Origin: Enterococcus moraviensis ATCC BAA-383
GTDB lineage: Bacteria; Bacillota; Bacilli; Lactobacillales; Enterococcaceae
NCBI RefSeq assembly: GCF_000407445.1
Contig: NZ_ASWB01000004.1
Location: 355,309-419,308 of the forward strand
Reading direction: 5' to 3'
Length of the DNA: 64,000 nt
The number at the start of each line of letters is the position of its first letter. The first letter of the stretch is position 1. Both the position numbers and the translations under genes were made by a program. The notes below the pieces were generated by a model, which saw nothing but the letters and a program-made list of their open reading frames with translations, searched no databases and was not told the DNA's origin. Positions 1 to 7,066 of the stretch are shown one piece after another.

Positions 1-1
1 C

Positions 2-94
2 AGTATTTTGCTCGTTTCAAATGATGAAGAGTTTTATTCACCAATCGCAGATCAAGTATATACCATTGCGGATAAACATCTTCTGAAGCAGTGA
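2..94 (+). CDS. C-terminal end of an ABC-F type ATP-binding protein (partial)
   Basis: An open frame enters from the left edge and ends with TGA at 92-94, giving the last 30 residues of a protein. It starts SILLVSNDEEF and ends in IADKHLLKQ. This resembles the H-loop and tail of duplicated ABC ATPases of the ABC-F group, where LLVSHDxxF is followed by a short IAD...I segment. The H-loop histidine is replaced by asparagine (SND instead of SHD). Only the tail is visible, so the subgroup (ribosome protection or housekeeping) cannot be told. The assignment rests on a short motif. Confidence 0.45.
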   Translation, partial: SILLVSNDEEFYSPIADQVYTIADKHLLKQ

Positions 95-384
95 GGTGAA
101 CGCTGAGGCTGTTGACTGGATGTAAAACGACCATCTCTATGAATTTTAGTGGACCAGACAAGAAATTCCCAAGGTAAAAACGCAACAACTTCTACACTGA
201 ATTTTGATGTTCAAAAGTGGAATGTTAAAGTGCTAATTAGCTACACAAAAGAAAGAAGTCTTTCATATTGAACGCTCAGATAAACTTCTTCCGCTATTAA
301 TAACTTCATTGTGTCTAAACCCTATGAATTTTTCTAATTTAGTTTATAGTTAAAAGAACAAATTAAAATTCAAAGGAGAACTAA
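95..384. other. Intergenic region without recognisable gene
   Basis: About 290 bases between the ABC-F tail and the GNAT gene. All frames are interrupted; the longest open stretch, about 40 codons ending near 270, resembles nothing I recognise. No clear hairpin terminator follows the ABC-F stop. The last 15 bases carry the ribosome binding site AAAGGAGA of the next gene. It may be decayed coding sequence, but nothing visible proves this. Confidence 0.4.
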
Positions 385-1221
385 ATGTTCACAACAATTG
401 AAGAAGCTAATTTTCAACAAGTAGTCGATACATGGAATCAAGGATTTAGCGATTACCTATTACCGATCAATGTCGATCAAAAAGGCTTAGAGCAAAGAAT
501 CCAATCATTAAAACTGTCCAAAAAACTTTCTGTTCTCTATTCAATCAATGGTGAATTTGCGGGTATTATCTTGTTAGGTGTACAGACTTTTCGAAATATA
601 AAAGTGATGTGGGTCGGTGGAATGGCTGTAGTTCCGAAATATCGCCAAAACAAAGTTGCCTCCAAATTGATGAACTACGCTGAACAGATGGCAAAAGAAC
701 ATCACTGTGAGCATTTACTCCTCGAAGTGCTTGAAGCCAATGAACGGGCGAAACATTTATATCAAACTAAAGGGTTTCAAACTATAAATGAGTTAGTCGT
801 TGGGGAGGTTGTGTTACCCCCTACGACAAATAAAAAAAGTAAGATTCACTTTCAACCTATCGCACCAAAAGAGCAAGTAGTGAATGAAAATAAATGGACA
901 CCTTGGCAAAACCGCTGTATTTTTTCTGATAAAAACTATACTATTTACCAAGAGTCAGCTAAAATTGGTTCGATCAGTTTTAATGTGGTGGATGAATCTT
1001 CTAGCAAAAACTTGATCCTAAAACAACTCCATTTATTTGAGCAACGAGACGTATTCTTAGTAGAGAACATCCTAACTACTTTAAAAGAGCAAGAAAACAG
1101 TGATAGCATCAAAGTAACCAATTTTGATAAGGAAACGTCTGAATATGCTGTACTTGAAAAAATCGGTATGAGCATACAACTCACACAATTTCAGCTAGCA
1201 AAAAAAATTGTTCAATCATAG
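385..1221 (+). CDS. GNAT family N-acetyltransferase with extra C-terminal domain
   Basis: A 278-residue protein. Residues about 1-140 form a GNAT fold: the acetyl-CoA binding motif A is seen as VVPKYRQNKVASKLM (R-x-x-x-x-A type), followed by LLLEVLEANERAKHLYQTKGF, the usual beta5-alpha4 segment. GNAT enzymes move an acetyl group from acetyl-CoA to an amine; the acceptor cannot be read from sequence. Residues about 150-278 form a second region with no motif I recognise, making the protein longer than a single GNAT domain (about 150-170). AAAGGAGA lies 6-7 bases before the ATG, and a strong hairpin terminator follows, so it is probably monocistronic. Confidence 0.8.
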   Translation: MFTTIEEANFQQVVDTWNQGFSDYLLPINVDQKGLEQRIQSLKLSKKLSVLYSINGEFAGIILLGVQTFRNIKVMWVGGMAVVPKYRQNKVASKLMNYAEQMAKEHHCEHLLLEVLEANERAKHLYQTKGFQTINELVVGEVVLPPTTNKKSKIHFQPIAPKEQVVNENKWTPWQNRCIFSDKNYTIYQESAKIGSISFNVVDESSSKNLILKQLHLFEQRDVFLVENILTTLKEQENSDSIKVTNFDKETSEYAVLEKIGMSIQLTQFQLAKKIVQS

Positions 1222-1228
1222 TAACCCC

Positions 1229-1278
1229 AAAAATATAACTAGGTTTGTTTTAGCGAATAAACCTAGTTATATTTTTTT
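1229..1278 (+). terminator. Rho-independent terminator after the GNAT gene
   Basis: AAATATAACTAGGTTT (1231-1246) pairs perfectly with AAACCTAGTTATATTT (1259-1274) across a 12-base loop. The distal arm ends in a T-run. It starts 9 bases after the GNAT stop codon. Confidence 0.85.
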
Positions 1279-1399
1279 GCTGAAAAGACTGTTAAATAAA
1301 GGAGCAATGTATCGTTGCATGCCTCCCTATTGTATAATAAAGGAAAGCAACGTATTTATGCGCTAAAGATGCTGGACGCTAGAAAGTAGGTGGACTATA

Positions 1400-2212
1400 G
1401 TGACTGTAGAAATGGGGAAACAACTAAAAAAATTCCGTCAGGAGCAAGGGGTGTCTCAACAAGAACTAGCAGATTACTTGTCTATCTCCCGGCAAACAAT
1501 TTCCAAATGGGAGTTAGGAAAAAGTCTTCCAGATGTTGAAAATATTATAAGACTTTGCGATTATTTCAATATCAGTGCAGATGTTCTAATCGGACGTAAA
1601 AAGCCTAGTTTTTTTGAAAACTTGTTCAGAGGAAAAGAAAGAAGGCAAATGCCTATGGATCAAGAGAAAGAAAAAAAGAACAATGCAGTATTTTATAGTG
1701 CCTATGCACCAGATATCGAACCACTGATTCTAGCGGGGCAGCGAGTGAACACATTTGTGAAAATTGAAGAGAACATTTTGCCGCACGCTACTTTTTCTAA
1801 ATTAATGGGGTATGCTAATTGTTTATGCAACTTTAATGGCGAGAAGGTCTCAATTGATCAAATCGGGAAATTTGAATGGGTTGTAAATACTCCAATAGAA
1901 AAACCAATCGTTGAATTTTCACTTCAAGATGTTTTGGAGATAAAGCTACAATTTGGTAAATATTTTCGGAATGTTGGCGGTAACTTTGTGACATTGATCG
2001 ATATTGTGACCAAAGACCAAACGTATTCTTTTTGGGTAGAATCTTTAAAAATCGCCTATGTGATTTGGCATCATGAAAAATTTAAGAACGTAAAACTCAA
2101 CGTAGATAAAACATTCCAAAAAGCTTTAAACTTATCCAATGAAGAAGAGGCAGTTGCCGCAATTCGCAATGATGCAAAAAACATTCCCTTATTCTACAGC
2201 AATTCAAAGTGA
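1400..2212 (+). CDS. XRE-family transcriptional regulator with C-terminal sensing domain
   Basis: 270 residues. Residues about 5-66 are a Cro/C1-type helix-turn-helix: GVSQQELADYLSISRQTISK is the HTH core and WELGKSLPDVENIIRLCDYF the usual following helices. A charged linker (about 75-100) leads to a domain of about 150 residues rich in beta-strand pattern that I do not recognise. The GTG at 1400 is chosen because AGGTGG lies 7 bases upstream; an in-frame ATG at 1412 lacks a Shine-Dalgarno. A TATAAT box at 1333-1338 is a possible promoter element. It stands alone between terminators; targets are unknown. Confidence 0.8.
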   Translation: MTVEMGKQLKKFRQEQGVSQQELADYLSISRQTISKWELGKSLPDVENIIRLCDYFNISADVLIGRKKPSFFENLFRGKERRQMPMDQEKEKKNNAVFYSAYAPDIEPLILAGQRVNTFVKIEENILPHATFSKLMGYANCLCNFNGEKVSIDQIGKFEWVVNTPIEKPIVEFSLQDVLEIKLQFGKYFRNVGGNFVTLIDIVTKDQTYSFWVESLKIAYVIWHHEKFKNVKLNVDKTFQKALNLSNEEEAVAAIRNDAKNIPLFYSNSK

Positions 2213-2275
2213 ATCATATAGTTTAGAAAAGAGCCGGTGTGTACCGTCACTTTTTTATTTATGTAAGCTTAGTCT

Positions 2276-2318
2276 AAAAAAAGTGATCTTGCTGCAGTAG
2301 CACAAGATCACTTTTGAT
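2276..2318. terminator. Bidirectional terminator between converging genes
   Basis: AAAAAGTGATCTTG (ending at 2291) pairs with CAAGATCACTTTT (2303-2315), loop of 11 bases. A-run on the left and T-run on the right allow it to serve both the XRE regulator and the membrane-protein gene read from the other strand. Confidence 0.8.
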
Positions 2319-2359
2319 TTTATAGAACACTATAGTTTCGACTCTATTTTGAAAAAAGT

Positions 2360-2836
2360 TTAGCTATTCCTTTTTATAGTTAAATAGTCTTCACGAGCCT
2401 TTGTTGAATCTTCTTTCATCGTTGGATATGCTTTTTTTATATCGTTCGCAGTAAGAAAAAAGAAAATAATAGCTACAATTTCAAGAGGGAAGACAATCAA
2501 GCCCATTAGACCCAAAGATACATCCCCTGTTCCTCCACTATAGATTTCAGAAATCATTAAGATACCAATGAGAAAGCCAATTGCTTCTGCGACATACATG
2601 ATTATTGGGGCCACATATTTTCTTTTAGATACAAGTGTTAATTTACGTACACCAATATGTGCTAAAATCGTAAACACAAAGATAATCACGCCGACTGAGT
2701 TTAGATCTATTCCTAAAAAAGACAAAATAAATACAGCAATAACAATGATTGGAATGCCCAAATAGTATCCATATACTTGGTACGGCCTAACATTGTCTTT
2801 CATTTCTTTTTTTGCAACCTTCAAGTGTTCTTTCAT
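2360..2836 (-). CDS. Uncharacterised small integral membrane protein
   Basis: 158 residues from the ATG at 2836. That start is preferred because AAGGAGG sits 9 bases before it; a longer frame (to 2866) would begin inside or before this Shine-Dalgarno. Four to five hydrophobic segments are visible, for example GIPIIVIAVFILSFLGI near residue 25, VGVIIFVFTILAHIGV near 47, a segment near 80-95 and LIVFPLEIVAIIFFFLTA near 118. The N-terminus (MKEHLKVAKKEMKDN) and C-terminus are charged and probably cytoplasmic. No family recognised. It converges on the XRE regulator and diverges from the acyltransferase gene. Confidence 0.65.
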   Translation of the reverse strand: MKEHLKVAKKEMKDNVRPYQVYGYYLGIPIIVIAVFILSFLGIDLNSVGVIIFVFTILAHIGVRKLTLVSKRKYVAPIIMYVAEAIGFLIGILMISEIYSGGTGDVSLGLMGLIVFPLEIVAIIFFFLTANDIKKAYPTMKEDSTKAREDYLTIKRNS

Positions 2837-3102
2837 AACAAACATCCTCCTTAATTTTAAAACCATTTGTTATTATACCATTCTTGATATTCCAAATTCT
2901 AGATAGAAATAGAGAGTTTGAGAGGCAATCAAGGAACAAAATGCAACTATACATAATAAATAGAAAGGTGTTTTTTTTTTGAATCATTTAAGCGATGTCA
3001 AACCTCAAGTAGTATTAAAAAATCAGCCTCAGTACTGATATATCATAAAATAGACTTTGTTATAATAAAAACAAGAGAAAAACATTGAGAAGTAGGGGTG
3101 TT

Positions 3103-4197
3103 ATGAGGGTGGGAACTATTGATAGGGTGGTTAAAGAAAAAAAAATAAGTACTCAAGGCATTGATTTAGTTAAATATGCAGCAGCAATTTTAGTGATTTG
3201 CTTCCATTGTGAAAGAATTTTTCAAGATCCGGCAATCAATCATTTATTTAAGAATGTATTTTGTCGATTTGCGGTTCCATACTTTTTGATTTCTACAAGT
3301 TACTTTGTTAGAAAAGGACAGAATCAATCACCAGATTACATAAAACACTATATCAAATCGTTAGGGAAATCGTATTTATTTTGGAGCTTGCTCTATTTGC
3401 CAGTAGGCTTTATGTGGATCCAACAAAATTATTCTCTTGACCCAATGCTGTATCCAGTTGCCTTAATAGTAGGTTTCTTTTATACAGGAACGTATTATCA
3501 TCTATGGTATATTCCAGCTATGATTTTTGGCATTGTTTGTGTTCAGTGGCTACTTAAAAAGACAGGGTATGGCTTACTGTTTGTACTTGCAGGGATAACA
3601 TATGGATTTGGTACACTAGAAACGTATTATGCCTATATTGAAAATGAACAGTTGAGAAATTTTTTTGATCAGTATTTAAGTAACTTTATCACTACGCGTA
3701 ATGGTTTATTTTTCGCATTGATATTTGTAGCAGTGGGTTTTTTCTTATGGGATCATCAAGAGAAAATCATTCGTCTTCAGAAGTATCTGAGTAGGCTTCT
3801 AGCGGTGATGGGGTTATTGTTAATAATAGAAGGTAGTGTGGTTTATGCGAACGTTGGAATTGATAAGAATTTCATGTGGATGTTAATTCCGTTTACTAGT
3901 TGTCTTTTTTGTTGGAGTTTGTTTATAAAAGTAGATAGGAAAATCGATGTAAAGCGTTTGAGAGAATTAGGTAAGTATTATTTTTTCATTCACCCACTGT
4001 GCATTTTGTGGACAGCAAGTTTGGTAAATAACTATGCATTTCTAAGTAATACGTGGCTACAGTTGGTTGTAACACTGAGTGCGACACACATATTGAGTTC
4101 ATTGGCAATAACATTGGTTCAGCAACTACCCTATTACTATTTCGATCTACAACTTATGCTTCAAGTAAATCGAGCGTATCTACAAAAACTTATTTAA
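3103..4197 (+). CDS. Acyltransferase 3 family membrane protein
   Basis: 364 residues from the ATG at 3103, with AGGGG about 5 bases upstream; a TTG at 3085 would give six more residues but has no proper Shine-Dalgarno. The start of the family fold is clear: GIDLVKYAAAILVICFHCER, with the conserved histidine of the acyltransferase-3 signature in the first membrane helix, followed by FxxxVFCRFAVPYFLISTSYF. About ten hydrophobic helices follow. Family members O-acetylate cell-surface polysaccharides or form the membrane half of enzymes such as VanT serine racemases. No racemase domain is attached here. The substrate is unknown. Confidence 0.8.
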   Translation: MRVGTIDRVVKEKKISTQGIDLVKYAAAILVICFHCERIFQDPAINHLFKNVFCRFAVPYFLISTSYFVRKGQNQSPDYIKHYIKSLGKSYLFWSLLYLPVGFMWIQQNYSLDPMLYPVALIVGFFYTGTYYHLWYIPAMIFGIVCVQWLLKKTGYGLLFVLAGITYGFGTLETYYAYIENEQLRNFFDQYLSNFITTRNGLFFALIFVAVGFFLWDHQEKIIRLQKYLSRLLAVMGLLLIIEGSVVYANVGIDKNFMWMLIPFTSCLFCWSLFIKVDRKIDVKRLRELGKYYFFIHPLCILWTASLVNNYAFLSNTWLQLVVTLSATHILSSLAITLVQQLPYYYFDLQLMLQVNRAYLQKLI

Positions 4198-4225
4198 ATG
4201 AATGTAAAACAGTTTCTATGAAAAG

Positions 4226-4272
4226 TGAGGCTGAGATAAAACGCCCAATCGTCTATCTCAGCTTCTTTTTCT
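4226..4272. terminator. Bidirectional terminator between acyltransferase gene and fabI
   Basis: TGAGGCTGAGATA (4226-4238) pairs with TATCTCAGCTT (4254-4264) and a T-rich run follows. fabI ends at 4279 on the opposite strand, so the same hairpin can serve both genes. The GAGGCTGAGATA core recurs at other terminators in this window. Confidence 0.75.
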
Positions 4273-4278
4273 AGTTTT

Positions 4279-5031
4279 TTACGTAAGGTGAACGCCCTTA
4301 TCCACATAAATAATATCCCCTACGATACCAGCAGCTAATTCACTGACTAAAAAGGCACACGTATTCCCTACTTCTTCGATCGTTACACCAGCTTTATCTG
4401 GCGTACGGCCTTCGGAAATTTTGATCAATTGATCGTAATCTTTTACGCCTGTGACAGCAAGTGTTTTGATTGCACCTGCTGAGATGCCATTCACACGGAT
4501 TTTATCAGCAGCAAATTCATAAGCTAAATATTTTACGGCTGTCTCTAAAGACGCCTTAGCGATGCCCATCATGTTGTAGTTTGGAATGGCTCTTTCAGAA
4601 CCTAGGTATGTCATCGTTACGATACCAGCGCCTGGATTTAGCATTGGCTTAGCATGATGTGCAACAGCTAACAATGAGTAACTACTGATGTCTTGCGCTA
4701 ATAGAAAACCTGAACGACTGATATCACTGACATTTCCATCTAGTTCTTCTTTGTTGGCAAATGCAATTGCATGGACTAGGCCATCGATTTTTTCATATTT
4801 TTCTTGAATCGTTTGGAAAGCTTGTGCAATCGAGTCGTCAGATGCCACATCACATTCAACAAGTAAATCTGTAGGTTCAGCTAATTTTAATAATTGCTTT
4901 TTCATGCGTTCGTTTTGGTAAGTATAAATAATATCTGCACCTTGTTCTTTTAATGCTTTGGCACATCCCCAAGCGATACTTCTCTTGTTTGCTACGCCCA
5001 TTACGACGATTTTTTTATTTTTTAAAAACAT
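4279..5031 (-). CDS. fabI: Enoyl-[acyl-carrier-protein] reductase (NADH)
   Basis: FabI, the last reductive step of each type II fatty acid elongation cycle, cytoplasmic. 250 residues from the ATG at 5031 (AAAAGGGG about 10 bases upstream; a longer frame to 5082 lacks a better site). Seen: nucleotide-binding segment VMGVANKRSIAWG at the N-terminus, YTYQNERMKKQL, and the catalytic Tyr-x6-Lys pair in YNMMGIAK. The short-chain dehydrogenase fold with this modified glycine motif is typical of FabI. It is divergently placed to fabF-fabZ, the gene order reported for E. faecalis. The 304-base divergent region carries two FabT-type boxes, though both are nearer to fabF. Confidence 0.95.
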   Translation of the reverse strand: MFLKNKKIVVMGVANKRSIAWGCAKALKEQGADIIYTYQNERMKKQLLKLAEPTDLLVECDVASDDSIAQAFQTIQEKYEKIDGLVHAIAFANKEELDGNVSDISRSGFLLAQDISSYSLLAVAHHAKPMLNPGAGIVTMTYLGSERAIPNYNMMGIAKASLETAVKYLAYEFAADKIRVNGISAGAIKTLAVTGVKDYDQLIKISEGRTPDKAGVTIEEVGNTCAFLVSELAAGIVGDIIYVDKGVHLT

Positions 5032-5237
5032 ATGGATTTTTCCCCTTTTAAAATTATTTTTAGTGTGTGAAAAAGGTCTCACATCTTAACAAAATCGTAC
5101 GATCTGATTTTATTTAAGTTGACGGATAAAATTGCAACTGGTATTATCTGTGTTGAGAAAGATAAAAAATTTCTCTAACGAATAAACAACACCTGTACAG
5201 ACATTTTATCGGATGTCTGAATTATTAACTAAAATAC

Positions 5238-5250
5238 TTTGAAAGTCAAA
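5238..5250. promoter_or_regulatory. FabT-type operator, distal copy
   Basis: TTTGAAAGTCAAA, matching the TTTGA-N3-TCAAA core known for the lipid repressor FabT in streptococci and enterococci. The TTGAAA within it could be the -35 element of the fabF promoter, with TAAATT at 5261-5266 as -10. The site assignment is by pattern; regulation is inference. Confidence 0.6.
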
Positions 5251-5303
5251 CTATTTTACTTAAATTTAAACAAAAAAGTGGTGTTTACGCAAGTTTTTTT
5301 TAA

Positions 5304-5316
5304 TTTGATAGTCAAA
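5304..5316. promoter_or_regulatory. FabT-type operator, proximal copy upstream of fabF
   Basis: TTTGATAGTCAAA, a second exact TTTGA-N3-TCAAA palindrome, 20 bases before the fabF start codon and just before its Shine-Dalgarno GGAGG. A repressor here would block transcription into fabF-fabZ. Confidence 0.65.
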
Positions 5317-5335
5317 ACAATAGTGGAGGTGCACG

Positions 5336-6574
5336 ATGAAACGAGTTGTAATAACAGGAATGGGAGCAGTGACTCCTTTAGGAAATACGGTAAAAGAGTA
5401 TTGGCAAAATTTAGTCAATGGGAAATTAGGAATCGCTAAAATCACGAAGTTTGATTCTGAAGATACAGGTGTAGCACTTGCAGGTGAAGTAAAAGATTTT
5501 GACCCGAGTGAAGTTCTTGATCGTAAGGAACAAAAACGGATGGATCTATTTTCACAATATGGTTTAGTCGCTGCAATGGAAGCATGGAATATGAGTGGCT
5601 TAACGCAAGAAACAATCGATCCAAAGCGCTTTGGCGTAATCGTTGGTAGTGGTATCGGCGGGATGACGACCTTACAAGACCAAGTAAGAGTTATGGATAA
5701 AAAAGGTGCTAAACGTGTGACGCCATTCTTTGTACCAATGGTGATCGCAAATATGGCTTCAGGAAATATTTCAATCAAATTAGGTGCAAAAGGACCTTCT
5801 CAAACAATCGTAACTGCTTGTGCATCTGCGACAAACGCAATTGGTGAAGCATTCCGCACAATTAAATATGGCTTGGCGGATATGATGATCACAGGTGGAA
5901 CCGAAGCGACAATCTGTGAAATCGGAATTGCTGGGTTTGCTGCGTTGAGTGCGTTGAATACAACAGAAGATCCAACAAGAGCGTCGATTCCGTTTGATAA
6001 AGAACGCCATGGATTTGTGATGGGTGAAGGTGCGGGCATGTTGATGCTAGAAGAACTTGAGCATGCGCAAAAACGTGGAGCTACGATCTTAGGTGAGATC
6101 GTAGGATACGGTAGTAATTGCGATGCTAGTCATATGACAGCGCCGCTAAAAGATGGTAGTGGAGCGGCAGATGCTATTGAATTGGCTCTAGCTGAAGCGT
6201 CGATTGATGCTTCTGCTGTAGGCTATGTCAATGCACATGGGACATCAACACCAGCAAATGATGCGGCCGAAACCGCAGCTTTAAAACGTGTCTTTGGTGA
6301 ACGTGCCTACGATATTCCAATTTCGAGCACGAAAAGTATGACAGGTCATCTCTTAGGAGCGGCTGGAGGAATTGAAGCAATTGCTTGTGTGAAAACGTTA
6401 CAAGAAGGTGTTGCACATCCAACAGTTGGCTATCAAGTAGAAGACCCTGAATGTGATTTAGATTATGTAACAGCAGGCTCACGTCCTGTACAAGCAGACT
6501 ATGCAATCAGCAATTCGTTTGGCTTTGGCGGACACAATGGCGTTATTTGTATGAAGAAATGGGAGGAAAACTAA
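5336..6574 (+). CDS. fabF: Beta-ketoacyl-ACP synthase II (FabF/FabO type)
   Basis: 412 residues, the usual KAS II length. It condenses malonyl-ACP with acyl-ACP. Seen: the N-terminal VVITGMGAVTPLG, the nucleophile Cys162 in TACASATNAIGEAF, and the two catalytic histidines in AHGTSTPANDAAE (His301) and TGHLLGAAGG (near 338), then the glycine-rich SNSFGFGGHNG near the C-terminus. GGAGG is 7 bases before the ATG. fabZ follows after 2 bases, so they form one operon. In E. faecalis the matching pair (FabO-FabN) provides the unsaturated fatty acid branch; the same role is inferred here from gene order. Confidence 0.95.
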   Translation: MKRVVITGMGAVTPLGNTVKEYWQNLVNGKLGIAKITKFDSEDTGVALAGEVKDFDPSEVLDRKEQKRMDLFSQYGLVAAMEAWNMSGLTQETIDPKRFGVIVGSGIGGMTTLQDQVRVMDKKGAKRVTPFFVPMVIANMASGNISIKLGAKGPSQTIVTACASATNAIGEAFRTIKYGLADMMITGGTEATICEIGIAGFAALSALNTTEDPTRASIPFDKERHGFVMGEGAGMLMLEELEHAQKRGATILGEIVGYGSNCDASHMTAPLKDGSGAADAIELALAEASIDASAVGYVNAHGTSTPANDAAETAALKRVFGERAYDIPISSTKSMTGHLLGAAGGIEAIACVKTLQEGVAHPTVGYQVEDPECDLDYVTAGSRPVQADYAISNSFGFGGHNGVICMKKWEEN

Positions 6575-6576
6575 CA

Positions 6577-7011
6577 ATGACAAGATTAATGAATGCAACA
6601 GAAATTATGGAAATGATTCCAAACCGTTACCCAATTTGCTTTATCGACTATGTGGATGAAATTATTCCAGAGAAAAAAATTATCGCGACCAAAAACGTTA
6701 CGATCAATGAAGAATTTTTCCAAGGACATTTCCCTGGAAATCCAACAATGCCAGGTGTTCTAATTATTGAAGCATTGGCACAAGTTGGGTCGATCTTGAT
6801 TTTAAAAATGGAACAATTTAACGGCGAAACAGCGTATATCGGTGGGATCAATAAAGCCAAATTCCGTCAAAAAGTTGTTCCTGGTGATGTATTGAAATTA
6901 CATTTTGAAATCGTAAAAATCAGAGATTATGTAGGAATTGGAAAAGCGACAGCTTTTGTTGAAGATAAAAAAGTTTGTGAATGTGAATTGACGTTTATCG
7001 TAGGTAGATAA
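6577..7011 (+). CDS. fabZ: 3-hydroxyacyl-ACP dehydratase (FabZ/FabN type)
   Basis: 144 residues from the ATG at 6577, which has GGGAGG 10 bases upstream; a frame starting at 6547 would lie within the end of fabF and lack a site. The hot-dog fold active site is clear: FFQGHFPGNPTMPGVLIIEA with catalytic His51 and a glutamate in IIEALAQ. FabZ removes water from 3-hydroxyacyl-ACP. Next to FabF1/FabO, the E. faecalis counterpart (FabN) also isomerises trans-2 to cis-3 decenoyl-ACP to start unsaturated fatty acids. Sequence alone does not separate a FabN from a plain FabZ; the neighbourhood favours FabN. Confidence 0.93.
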   Translation: MTRLMNATEIMEMIPNRYPICFIDYVDEIIPEKKIIATKNVTINEEFFQGHFPGNPTMPGVLIIEALAQVGSILILKMEQFNGETAYIGGINKAKFRQKVVPGDVLKLHFEIVKIRDYVGIGKATAFVEDKKVCECELTFIVGR

Positions 7012-7012
7012 A

Positions 7013-7066
7013 TAAATAAACAAAAAAGTCGAAACTAACAAAATGTTTCGGCTTTTTTGTTTATTT
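7013..7066. terminator. Bidirectional terminator between fabZ and the PucR-type regulator
   Basis: AAATAAACAAAAAAGTCGAA (from about 7015) pairs with the mirrored segment ending near 7065 (GTTTCGGCTTTTTTGT core), one G-U allowed, short loop. A and T runs on both sides suit both converging genes. Confidence 0.85.

Noticed and set aside
4053..4274. Frame of 73 codons overlapping the end of the acyltransferase gene
   Set aside because: It lies in another frame of the real gene and reads through the terminator.
5266..5778. 170-codon minus-strand frame overlapping fabF
   Set aside because: Shadow of a strongly coding gene; no ribosome site and it covers the FabT boxes and fabF start.
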